A DNA stretch of 10,061 nucleotides from Streptomyces sp. WM6378 (GCF_001279695.1 NZ_LGDD01000052.1:1-10061), one strand, 5' to 3'; numbered from the stretch's first letter, positions 1 through 6,213 are shown. The notes: a model not told the origin generated them from the sequence alone. A program made the numbers and translations.

Positions 1-36
1 CCGCCGAACGCACCCCGCCCGCCCCCCGGAGGCCAC

Positions 37-49
37 GCGGCGGAGCCGC
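37..49. repeat. Small GGA-loop hairpin
   Basis: Perfect 5-bp stem GCGGC/GCCGC around a GGA triloop (TCC when read on the minus strand). It lies about 85 bases beyond the stop of the minus-strand membrane gene and about 45 bases beyond a second hairpin with the same triloop. It may be a secondary terminator or a processing structure; it has no U-tract. No gene is recognisable in the first 132 bases of the window. Confidence 0.35.
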
Positions 50-91
50 AAAGTGTCACAGCGGGAAGGGGCGGGGAGGGGTCAACCGGGG

Positions 92-110
92 CCGGGGGCG
101 GAGCCCCGGC
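92..110 (-). terminator. Candidate terminator hairpin after the 347-aa gene
   Basis: GGGGC/GCCCC stem with a GGA triloop (TCC in the minus-strand RNA), extendable by CC/GG pairs past one bulged G. It sits 23 bases downstream of the TGA at 133-135. High-GC hairpins without a U-tract are common at Streptomyces gene ends. It is the reverse complement of the core of the two hairpins after 3846, so the same type of element follows genes on both strands. Confidence 0.45.
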
Positions 111-132
111 GCACCCCCACCAGGCGCACCCC

Positions 133-1176
133 TCAGCGTGCGCCCCGCTGGGACCGCCACGCCAAGAACACTGCCGACGACAGCGCCGCCACCCTGATCA
201 GCCACGGCCACATGTCCGTCAAAGCCGCCCCCATCTCGCCCTGGGCGATCGGCGCGCCCCAGCGGCCGTCCTGGCGGCCCCAGAGCCAGATCAGGCCGCC
301 GAGCAGGGTCAGGCCCGGCATGCCCAGGACCGCCCACTTCGACTCCGCCCGGCTCAGCCTGCGGGACGCGTACGCGAGGAGCCAGCCCGCCCCCAGCGCC
401 AGCCACAGGCCGAACAGCGCGCCCGCCACGAGGAGCGCCGCCGCGATGAGCAGGAGGGGGTTCGTCAGGCCGGGGCGTGCCTCGGCGGCTGAGCGGCGCA
501 GGCCCAGGCGGCGCCGCCGCACCGGAGCGTCCACCACCACGTCGTCGGCCTCGACGTCCTCGGCCCCGTCCGCCGCCTCGGCCGACTCGACGGGCTCCTC
601 CTCGCCCTCCCCCGGCGGCTTCAGGATCTCCGGGATCTCCACCCCGCCCACGAATCCGGGCACGAAGTCGCCCGCGCCGCCCACCGGCGGGCCCGGCTCG
701 ACCCGCCACCAGTCGGGCTCGACGCCCTGCGTGCCCAGCTCGTCCAGGCCCGCCAGATGCGGCGGCGCCGGCAGCGTGGGCGGCGCCGCGTCCGGTTCGA
801 GCGAGCGCGGACGCGGGACGCGTTTGCCCCGCCCGGGGAACAACCGGTCCCGCTGAACCGGCACGGCCACATCCGGCGTCGGCTCCGCAACGTACGACCC
901 GCCGGAGCCGGAGCCCGGTCCCTCCCCGGAGCCGAGATCCGCCCCCGAGCCGGCGGCAGCCCGCGCCACGACCTCCTCCGGTGTCCCGAACCGCCCGAGA
1001 ACACGCCGTACCGTCGCCGGGGTCTCGCTCCCGAACTTCGCCCGCTGCTTGTCGATCTCGTTGCGCAGCGACGACACCAGGCGCATCCGGTCCCCGGAGG
1101 GCAGTTGCCGCTGCTGGGCCAGGTCGCCGACCCGGCTCAGGTAGTCGTAGACCAGCTGGTCGCTCTCGATCCCCAC
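133..1176 (-). CDS. HAAS-like, multi-helix membrane protein (function unknown)
   Basis: 347 aa from a GTG at 1176, preceded by GAGGGG with an 8-base spacer; the frame stays open far upstream but without a better start. Residues 1-75 look like a soluble helical domain (LVYDYLSRVGDLAQ, then VRRVLGRFGTPEEVVARA) resembling the HAAS domain, with its Leu-rich helices and a terminal G-x-PEEV motif. Residues 76-225 are a low-complexity Pro/Gly/acidic linker, with an arginine cluster at 220-228. Residues 237-270, 283-300 and 321-341 are hydrophobic and likely form three to four membrane helices, so the N-terminal domain probably lies in the cytoplasm. HAAS domains in Firmicutes often occur with PadR regulators; no such partner is visible here. 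It is divergent from the 826-aa Helicase_C_3 gene across about 190 bases with a shared inverted repeat. The HAAS assignment is by eye and tentative; that this is a real membrane protein is well supported. Confidence 0.8.
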   Translation of the reverse strand: MGIESDQLVYDYLSRVGDLAQQRQLPSGDRMRLVSSLRNEIDKQRAKFGSETPATVRRVLGRFGTPEEVVARAAAGSGADLGSGEGPGSGSGGSYVAEPTPDVAVPVQRDRLFPGRGKRVPRPRSLEPDAAPPTLPAPPHLAGLDELGTQGVEPDWWRVEPGPPVGGAGDFVPGFVGGVEIPEILKPPGEGEEEPVESAEAADGAEDVEADDVVVDAPVRRRRLGLRRSAAEARPGLTNPLLLIAAALLVAGALFGLWLALGAGWLLAYASRRLSRAESKWAVLGMPGLTLLGGLIWLWGRQDGRWGAPIAQGEMGAALTDMWPWLIRVAALSSAVFLAWRSQRGAR

Positions 1177-1205
1177 GCGCGTTTCCCCTCCGCGGACCCC
1201 GCCCT

Positions 1206-1238
1206 CCCCCAAGCTCTGAAGGAGCAGGGGGGACCCCC
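1206..1238. repeat. C5-A2-stem-A-G6 hairpin repeat, copy 1
   Basis: Hairpin with outer arms CCCCC (1206-1210) and GGGGG(G) (1227-1232), an internal AA/A mismatch, inner stem GCTC (1213-1216) with GAGC (1222-1225), and loop TGAAG; followed by A-CCCCC-AT. A second copy with the same geometry and compensatory stem changes lies at 3984-4016. I recognise this from memory as a dispersed intergenic repeat in Streptomyces. Here it falls in the leader of the minus-strand membrane gene, about 30 bases before its GTG. Confidence 0.7.
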
Positions 1239-1261
1239 ATCCACCTTGAAGAGCCGCGTCC

Positions 1262-1290
1262 GCCGGTCCGGTCGCGTTTCGGACACCGGC
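1262..1290. repeat. Imperfect inverted repeat in divergent spacer
   Basis: GCCGG-TCCG (1262-1270) pairs with CGGA-(CA)-CCGGC (1280-1290), leaving a 2-base bulge and a 9-base loop. It lies between the 8-bp inverted repeat at 1302-1325 and the start of the minus-strand gene, so it would form part of that gene's leader RNA. It could equally be chance in very GC-rich DNA. Confidence 0.3.
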
Positions 1291-1301
1291 TCTGGGTCCT
1301 G

Positions 1302-1325
1302 ACGGTAGCGCGCACGGGCTACCGT
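1302..1325. promoter_or_regulatory. Perfect 8+8 bp inverted repeat, candidate shared promoter/operator
   Basis: ACGGTAGC (1302-1309), 8-base spacer, GCTACCGT (1318-1325). Each arm contains TACCGT on the outward-reading strand, matching the TAnnnT pattern of a sigma-70-type -10 box for each divergent gene. On the plus strand CTGACG (1299-1304) is a -35-like box but only 15 bases away, which is short. A start near 1332 would leave a ~34-base leader before the GTG at 1366 and supports that start. The symmetry also suits a dimeric regulator. Promoter role is inference. Confidence 0.4.
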
Positions 1326-1365
1326 GGGGCGGATGGGGACCGGCGAGCGCAATCAGGAGGCGCAC

Positions 1366-3846
1366 GTGCCCGAAGGAACGACCGGCGCGACGAACAGGGC
1401 TGCCACGGCACCCGGCACCGCCGCCTCGGCACCCCGCACCCTCGCCGAGGCCCTGCGCTCCCGCCCCGACGAGTCCCTCGCCGCGCTCCTGCGCACCCGC
1501 CCCGACCTGCTCAGCCCCGTACCGGGCGACCTCACCCAGCTGGCCACCCGCGCCGGCACCCGGGCATCGGTCGTCCGGGCCCTTGAGCGGCTGGACAGCT
1601 TCGCCCTGCAGACCGCCCAGGTCCTCGCGGTGGCTCCGGACCCGGCCCCGTACGACGCCGTACGCAGCCTGCTCGCCGGGGACGACGGCGATCCGGCGGT
1701 CGAGGCCGCGCTGCCCGGCGCGCTCGCGGCGCTGCGCGAGCAGGCCCTGGTCTGGGGCGGCGACGACCGGCTGCGCCTGGTGCGCACCGCCCGCGAACTG
1801 CTCGCCCCCTCCCCCACGCACCCCTCCGCGACCGGCCTCGGCCCGACCGTCGCCGAGGCGACCGCAGGGATGTCGCCCGGCCGCGTCCAGGAGATCCTCC
1901 GGGCCGCCGGGCTCCCGGCCACGCACGACCCGGTGTCCGCGGTGGCCGCGCTGACCTCGCTGTTCACCGACCGCGCGAGGATGACGGAGCTGCTCGACTC
2001 CGCGCCCTCCGACGCGCTCACCGTCCTCGACCGCCTGGTGTGGGGCCCGCCGTACGGCGAGGTGTCCGCCGATCCGCCGCCGCCGGTGCGCTGGCTGCGC
2101 GACCACGGCCTGCTCCTTCCGGCCTCCGCGCGCACCCTGGTGCTGCCGCGCGAGGTCGCCCTGCATCTGCGCGCCGGGCGCGCGCACCGCACCACCGAGC
2201 CGGTGCCGCCCGCCGTGGCGCCGCTGCGCGAATTCCGTCCACAGGTTGTGGACGCGACCGCCGCCGGTCAGGCGTTCATGGCGCTGACCACCGTCGAGGA
2301 CCTGCTCGCCGAGTGGAACGAGGGCGGCCCGGCCGTGCTGCGCGCGGGCGGCCTGTCCGTACGCGACCTCAAGCGCGCCGCGACCACCCTCGACACCACC
2401 GAGCCGACCGCCGCGTTCTGGCTCGAACTCGCTTACGCGGCAGGCCTGTTGGCGTCCGACGGCGAGGCGGACGAGCGCTATGCGCCGACCCCCGAGTACG
2501 ACGACTGGCTGGAGCTGCCGCCCGCCGAGCGGTGGGCCCGGCTCGCGGTGGCCTGGCTGACCGCGACCCGTACCGCCGGGCTCGTCGGCGAGCAGGACGC
2601 CAAGGGCCGCACCCTCTCGGCGCTCGGCCCCGACCTCGACCGCTCCCCCGCGCCCGAGGTCCGCCACCGCGTCCTGGCCCTGCTCGCCACCCTGCCCGAC
2701 GCCACCTCGCCGGACCCCGAGTCGCTGCTCGCCCGCCTCCGCTGGGAGCGCCCGGCCCGCAGCGGCCCCGACGACCTGCGCTCGCGGCTCGCCGGGTGGA
2801 CCCTGTCCGAGGCCGAGCTGCTGGGCGTGACCGGCCGGGGCGCGCTGACCACCCACGGCCGTACGCTGCTGACCCCGGCGTCCGGCGCCGTCGAACGCGG
2901 CGCGCTCGGTGCGCTCGCCGCGAAGGCGCTGGCCCCGCACCTGCCCGAGCCCGTCGACCACGTCCTGCTCCAGGCGGACCTGACGGCGGTCGCACCCGGC
3001 CCGCTCAGGCGTCCGCTCGCCGCGATGCTCGGGGTGCTCGCCGACATCGAGTCCAAGGGCGGCGCCACCGTCTACCGCTTCACCGCGGGCTCGGTGCGGC
3101 GCGCCCTCGACGCCGGCCAGACCGCCTCCGACCTGCAAGCCTTCCTGACCGAGCACAGCCGTACGCCGGTCCCGCAGCCGCTCAGCTACCTCATCGACGA
3201 CGTGGCCCGCAGACACGGCCACCTTCGGGTGGGCGCCGCTTCGGCGTACGTACGCTGCGACGACGAGGCGATGCTGGGCGAGATCCTCGCCGACAAGCGC
3301 AGCCAGCCCCTTCGGCTCCGCCGCCTCGCTCCGACCGTCCTGGCCACCACGGCCGAGCCGGCCGCGCTGCTCGACGGGCTGCGCTCCATGGGGTACGCGC
3401 CGGCCGCGGAGTCCGCCGAGGGCGACGTCCTCATCACCCGCGCCGACTCCCGCCGCACCCCGCGCCGCGCGGCGCCCGTGCCGGTCCCGGACGGCCCGCC
3501 GCTGCCCGACGAGACACTGCTCGACGCGGCGGTACGGGCGATCCGGGCCGGCGACACGGCGGCGACGGTCGTACGCAAGGAGCCGGAGGCCGCGCGCACG
3601 GACGGCTCCCTGCCGCGCACGTCGTCCGCGGAGACCCTGGCGACGGTGCAGGCCGCGGCGATGACGGGGTCGGCGCTGTGGATCGGGTACGTGAACGCGG
3701 AGGGGACGGCGAGCCAGCGGGTCATCGCACCCGTGCGGGTGGAGGGCGGGTTCGTGACCGCGTACGACCACACAGCGGATGAGGTCCGCACGTATCCGCT
3801 GCACCGCATCACAGGCGTAGCAGAACTCGCCGACGACCCGGCGTGA
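1366..3846 (+). CDS. Helicase_C_3 / WYL-domain protein, likely XPB-associated partner
   Basis: 826 aa from the GTG at 1366, chosen because AGGAGG precedes it with a 5-base gap; upstream in-frame starts at 1324 and 1333 lack a ribosome site and 1324 falls inside the inverted repeat. The protein is mostly helical and Ala/Leu-rich. Residues about 60-145 look like a winged-helix region (SVVRALERLDSFALQTAQVL). Residues about 533-690 match the N-terminal domain of XPB (LLQADLTAVAPGPL, then TPVPQPLSYLIDDVARRHGHL), the Helicase_C_3 family. Residues about 755-822 resemble a WYL-type ligand-binding domain (LWIGYVNAEG, RVIAPVRVEGGFVTAYD, YPLHRITG). There is no Walker A or DExH motif, so it is not itself a helicase despite usual names. 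Actinobacterial homologues are often next to XPB, which lies 2.5 kb downstream on the same strand here. I infer a partner or regulatory role in DNA repair; this is untested. Confidence 0.88.
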   Translation: MPEGTTGATNRAATAPGTAASAPRTLAEALRSRPDESLAALLRTRPDLLSPVPGDLTQLATRAGTRASVVRALERLDSFALQTAQVLAVAPDPAPYDAVRSLLAGDDGDPAVEAALPGALAALREQALVWGGDDRLRLVRTARELLAPSPTHPSATGLGPTVAEATAGMSPGRVQEILRAAGLPATHDPVSAVAALTSLFTDRARMTELLDSAPSDALTVLDRLVWGPPYGEVSADPPPPVRWLRDHGLLLPASARTLVLPREVALHLRAGRAHRTTEPVPPAVAPLREFRPQVVDATAAGQAFMALTTVEDLLAEWNEGGPAVLRAGGLSVRDLKRAATTLDTTEPTAAFWLELAYAAGLLASDGEADERYAPTPEYDDWLELPPAERWARLAVAWLTATRTAGLVGEQDAKGRTLSALGPDLDRSPAPEVRHRVLALLATLPDATSPDPESLLARLRWERPARSGPDDLRSRLAGWTLSEAELLGVTGRGALTTHGRTLLTPASGAVERGALGALAAKALAPHLPEPVDHVLLQADLTAVAPGPLRRPLAAMLGVLADIESKGGATVYRFTAGSVRRALDAGQTASDLQAFLTEHSRTPVPQPLSYLIDDVARRHGHLRVGAASAYVRCDDEAMLGEILADKRSQPLRLRRLAPTVLATTAEPAALLDGLRSMGYAPAAESAEGDVLITRADSRRTPRRAAPVPVPDGPPLPDETLLDAAVRAIRAGDTAATVVRKEPEAARTDGSLPRTSSAETLATVQAAAMTGSALWIGYVNAEGTASQRVIAPVRVEGGFVTAYDHTADEVRTYPLHRITGVAELADDPA

Positions 3847-3856
3847 GACCTCTGCC

Positions 3857-3879
3857 CTGGGGCTCCGCCCCAGACCCCG
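3857..3879 (+). terminator. Candidate terminator, direct-repeat copy 1
   Basis: Stem CTGGGGC/GCCCCAG (3857-3863 and 3867-3873), 7 bp with a TCC triloop, followed by ACCCCG. It starts 10 bases after the TGA of the 826-aa gene. The whole 23-base unit is repeated exactly at 3930-3952. There is no U-tract, as is usual in this genus, so termination is inferred from position and stability. Confidence 0.5.
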
Positions 3880-3929
3880 GAAGGCCCCACCCCGCCCCTT
3901 CCCGAAACCCGCCCGGGGTGAAAGAGCTT

Positions 3930-3952
3930 CTGGGGCTCCGCCCCAGACCCCG
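3930..3952. repeat. Direct-repeat copy 2 of the CTGGGGC hairpin
   Basis: Exact copy of the 23-base unit at 3857-3879, including the 7-bp stem and TCC loop. It lies in the convergent spacer and may act as a second terminator for the plus-strand gene; the symmetric stem would also form in minus-strand RNA. Gene-free region 3847-4178 consists almost wholly of such repeats; I see no coding potential in it. Confidence 0.6.
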
Positions 3953-3983
3953 TTCGCGCCTAAAGGGCGCTCGTCCTCAAACT

Positions 3984-4016
3984 CCCCCAAGGCCTCAAGG
4001 GCCAGGGGGGACCCCA
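3984..4016. repeat. C5-A2-stem-A-G6 hairpin repeat, copy 2
   Basis: Arms CCCCC (3984-3988) and GGGGGG (4005-4010), inner stem GGCC (3991-3994) with GGCC (4000-4003), loop TCAAG, then A-CCCC-AT. Layout is base-for-base that of 1206-1238, but two inner stem pairs are changed on both sides. Flanks CGTCCTCAAA (left) and GACGGGCTGAAAT (right) look like the halves of another Streptomyces repeat I recall, which suggests insertion of one element in the loop of the other. Confidence 0.7.
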
Positions 4017-4031
4017 TGACGGGCTGAAATG

Positions 4032-4064
4032 CCCTGGCGCGGGCCAGCACCGACCCTGCCAGGG
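4032..4064. repeat. 7-bp inverted repeat near SPFH gene end
   Basis: CCCTGGC (4032-4038) and GCCAGGG (4058-4064) form a perfect stem around a 19-base loop. It lies about 115 bases beyond the TAG of the minus-strand SPFH gene and could terminate transcription from either side of the convergent pair. Confidence 0.4.
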
Positions 4065-4103
4065 GCACGGGGAACTGCGCGACCAGCCCCCACCGGCCCG
4101 CAG
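4061..4103. repeat. Dispersed Streptomyces intergenic repeat
   Basis: The segment beginning AGGGGCACGGGGAACTGCGC and continuing through GACCAGCC to GCAG resembles, from memory, a sequence found many times in Streptomyces intergenic spaces (usual form AGGGGCGCGGGGAACTGCGC). Its function is unknown to me. It helps to place the organism. Confidence 0.55.
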
Positions 4104-4178
4104 ACTGACGGCCGTCAGGGGTTCGGGGCACGCAGCCCGAGGGAGCCCGCACCGCACCCAACACCCCCGCGGTGGCGG

Positions 4179-5369
4179 CTAGTCGATGTCGACCGGCCCG
4201 TCCCCCTTGCCCTCCAAGCCGGCGTTGCCGGACAGCAGACCCGGCAGGGACAGCTGGGCCCCGCTCCGGGAGTCCGGGCGCGGCTCGCCCGAACCGCTCA
4301 GGTTCTGCCGGACGGAGTCCAGGATCGTCAGACCCTGGCCCACCAGACCGGCCGCGATCTCGCCGAGCCCGTCCGCCCCGTTCAGCACGTTGACGTTCGC
4401 CCCCGCGAGACCCCCCGCCGCCTCCTTCACGATCTGCGGCAGCTGGTCGATCAGCATCCGGTCGAGCGCGACGCGGTCGTACGACGCCGCGGCCTCCGCC
4501 TGGATCTTCATGCGCTCGGCCTCGGCGATCGCGAGCACCTTGATGCGCTCGGCCTCGGCCTGGGCCGGCTTGACGATCTCGGCGACGAGCTGCTGCTGGC
4601 GGAGCTCGGCGGCGCGCTGGGCCAGTTCGGTCTGCGCGAGGAGCACCTCCTGCTGGGCGTGGGCCTGGGCGAGCGGACCGGCCTGGGCGGCCTGCGCCTG
4701 CGCGCGGTCGACCTCCGCCGAGTACTCGGCCTTCACGACCGCGGTCTGCCGCGCGTACTCCGCCTGGTTGCGCGCCGCGACCTGCTCGGCCTCGACCGAG
4801 GCCTGGGTGGCCTGCGCCTGGGCGATCTGGGCGGCCCGCTGGATGGCGGCCTTGTGCGGCGCGGACATCGCGTCGATGTAGCCGACGTCGCCGTCGTCGA
4901 TGGACTGGATCTGCAGCGAGTCGACGATCAGGCCGATCTTCGCCATCTCGGTCTTCGAGGTCTCCAGCACCTCGGCCGCGAGCTTCTGCCGCTCGGTGAC
5001 GATCTCCTCCACGGTCATCGAGCCGATGATGGACCGCAGGTGACCGGCGAAGATCCGGCCGGTCAGGACCGACATCTGGTCCTGGTCGGACAGGAAGCGC
5101 TGGCCCGCGTTCACGATGGACTCGGTGTCGTTGCCCACCTTGAACGCGATCACGGCACGCACGTGCAGCGCGATGCCCTGCTTGGTCACACAGGTCTCGG
5201 TGACCTCGGCCTCGCACATCGACAGCGTGAGGAAGCGGGTCTTGCGGAAGATCGGCAGGACGAACTTGCCGTGGCCGGTCACTACGCGGAACGGGGCGCC
5301 CCCGAGACCGCGCCTGCCACCCGAGATCAGCATCGCCTCGTCGGGGGCGGGCACCCGGTAACCGAACAT
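4179..5369 (-). CDS. SPFH-domain (flotillin/band 7-like) protein without membrane anchor
   Basis: 396 aa from the ATG at 5369, with AAGGAG six bases upstream; this is the clearest ribosome site in the window and excludes the 35-codon upstream extension. Residues about 5-165 form the SPFH domain (VPAPDEAMLISGGRRG; VTKQGIALHVRAVIAFKVGN; RSIIGSMTVEEIVTERQKLA). Residues about 175-300 are a long Ala/Gln/Glu heptad-like coiled coil typical of flotillins (QIAQAQATQASVEAEQVAAR). Residues 300-350 form a Gly-rich helical part, and the tail is polar and acidic, ending in DID. Flotillins scaffold membrane microdomains. Unlike the usual longer Streptomyces flotillin, there is no N-terminal transmembrane segment, so binding would need a re-entrant hydrophobic stretch, acylation or a partner. 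The NfeD-like gene lies 25 bases upstream in the same unit, a known pairing. Family call is secure; membrane location is inference. Confidence 0.93.
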   Translation of the reverse strand: MFGYRVPAPDEAMLISGGRRGLGGAPFRVVTGHGKFVLPIFRKTRFLTLSMCEAEVTETCVTKQGIALHVRAVIAFKVGNDTESIVNAGQRFLSDQDQMSVLTGRIFAGHLRSIIGSMTVEEIVTERQKLAAEVLETSKTEMAKIGLIVDSLQIQSIDDGDVGYIDAMSAPHKAAIQRAAQIAQAQATQASVEAEQVAARNQAEYARQTAVVKAEYSAEVDRAQAQAAQAGPLAQAHAQQEVLLAQTELAQRAAELRQQQLVAEIVKPAQAEAERIKVLAIAEAERMKIQAEAAASYDRVALDRMLIDQLPQIVKEAAGGLAGANVNVLNGADGLGEIAAGLVGQGLTILDSVRQNLSGSGEPRPDSRSGAQLSLPGLLSGNAGLEGKGDGPVDID

Positions 5370-5394
5370 CCTTGTCTCCTTAGAAACGAAACGT

Positions 5395-5646
5395 CTAGCC
5401 GGCGTCGGCGGGAGAGCCGCCCAACGCTTCCAGCGGATCGGCCCACTCGATGACGTCCACCTGGCGGGTGCCACGGGATCCGATCACGAGCACGGTCGCC
5501 CCCTTCGGCAGGGGTTCCTCCGACCAGGCGAGGAAGGCCTCCGTGCCGCCTCGTACGCTCACCACGACCTCGCCGGGTCCGGCGGTTCCACGGGTGGCGA
5601 CGAACAGCACTCCGGGGCAGCCGATGACAGCATCGTCCTGATCCAC
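5395..5646 (-). CDS. Small NfeD-like OB-fold protein
   Basis: 83 aa from a GTG at 5646, with a G-run about 9 bases upstream. The sequence reads as a short beta-rich domain: IGCPGVLFVATRGTAGPGEV, then VVSVRGGTEAFLAWSEEPLP, then KGATVLVIGSRGTRQVDVIE. This follows the pattern of the C-terminal OB-fold domain of NfeD proteins (G-x-G-x-A at the first turn, a Pro-x-Gly before a V-x-V-x-G strand). The usual NfeD transmembrane helices and protease-like domain are absent, so this is only the soluble module. NfeD proteins are encoded with SPFH proteins in many bacteria, and here the SPFH gene follows after 25 bases, so the two are very likely co-transcribed and their products may bind each other. The assignment rests on pattern and context. 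Confidence 0.8.
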   Translation of the reverse strand: MDQDDAVIGCPGVLFVATRGTAGPGEVVVSVRGGTEAFLAWSEEPLPKGATVLVIGSRGTRQVDVIEWADPLEALGGSPADAG

Positions 5647-5669
5647 GGCCTGGCGCCCCCCATCGTTCT

Positions 5670-5695
5670 GGTCCTGGATTCCAGACCTTAGACCT
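5670..5695 (-). promoter_or_regulatory. Palindrome and direct repeat upstream of the NfeD-SPFH unit
   Basis: CTGGA-T-TCCAG is a perfect 5+1+5 palindrome (5674-5684), extended by GGT/ACC with one bulged C to 5670-5687. It overlaps a direct repeat AGACCT (5683-5688 and 5690-5695). The cluster lies 25-50 bases before the GTG at 5646, where a promoter or operator is expected. No clear -10/-35 pair is visible. Confidence 0.35.
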
Positions 5696-5708
5696 GCCGG
5701 GATCAGCC

Positions 5709-5744
5709 GCCTATCCTCGGGCCACCCCGTGTTGGGCCATAGGC
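5709..5744 (-). terminator. Candidate terminator after the 129-aa gene
   Basis: GCCTAT (5709-5714) pairs with ATAGGC (5739-5744), with an inner GGCC/GGCC stem possible. It begins 35 bases beyond the TAG at 5779-5781 on the minus strand and separates this gene from the NfeD-SPFH unit. Confidence 0.4.
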
Positions 5745-5778
5745 CTCGTTCCCTGCCCTGACCTGGGGTTCGGCCCGC

Positions 5779-6168
5779 CTAGTCGTGCAGGTTCCAACCG
5801 AACATCAGGGCCACGCAGAGGAACACGATCATGATGGCCATGGCGAAGATCTTCGTGAGGACGAAGGCCAGCGCCACACCGCCCGCCCCGAGCCCGATCC
5901 GCGCCGGCCGCAGGGTCCGCCGGTGCGGAAGCAGCCAGCTCGTGGCGATCAGCGCGCCCGGCACCGCGTAGACCGCGACGGTCGCCCAGCCGGGCCTCGC
6001 CCCGAACCCCGACAGCGCCGAGAGGTCGATCCACGCGGACAGCACCAGAGCCAGTGTGCAGACTGAAGGCGCCACCCACCACCGGGCGTCCGGCCCGTCC
6101 GTCTTGAGCGGGAGCCACCCGGGAGCCGCCTGCCCCGGGTACGCGTAAGGGTTCCACTGCGTCGTCAT
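5779..6168 (-). CDS. Small multi-pass membrane protein, unknown
   Basis: 129 aa from the ATG at 6168; the upstream sequence is G-rich with no clean Shine-Dalgarno site. The first 30 residues are Pro/Trp/Tyr-rich and soluble (MTTQWNPYAYPGQAAPGW), a common start in Streptomyces DUF4190-like and related small membrane proteins. Hydrophobic stretches at about 32-52, 60-80 and 91-125 (the last long enough for two helices) predict three or four membrane passes; a basic loop PHRRTLRPAR at 81-90 probably faces the cytoplasm. I do not recognise the family. It is divergent from XPB across about 200 bases and upstream of the NfeD-SPFH unit on the same strand, but 132 bases and a hairpin separate them, so co-transcription is uncertain. 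Codon use is typical of the genome, which supports a real gene. Confidence 0.75.
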   Translation of the reverse strand: MTTQWNPYAYPGQAAPGWLPLKTDGPDARWWVAPSVCTLALVLSAWIDLSALSGFGARPGWATVAVYAVPGALIATSWLLPHRRTLRPARIGLGAGGVALAFVLTKIFAMAIMIVFLCVALMFGWNLHD

Positions 6169-6213
6169 GCCCCCATCCCACCGCCCACCCCCGCCCCACG
6201 GGCACCGTCCGCA

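Noticed and set aside
54..80. Second TGTCACA box that could be an ECF41 -35 element
   Set aside because: The bases 16 positions on are AGGG, not CGTC-like, and no gene follows on the plus strand.
1324..1365. Earlier GTG/ATG starts for the 826-aa gene (1324, 1333)
   Set aside because: No ribosome site precedes them and they overlap the inverted repeat; AGGAGG before 1366 is far better.
53..1586. Plus-strand open frames opposite the 347-aa membrane gene
   Set aside because: Extreme Arg/Pro/Ser composition and overlap with a well-supported gene; no ribosome sites.
133..5217. A 1694-codon open frame on the minus strand running through several genes
   Set aside because: Only its last 347 codons are a gene; the rest lies antisense to the 826-aa gene and out of frame with SPFH. 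Long stop-free antisense frames are a by-product of high GC.
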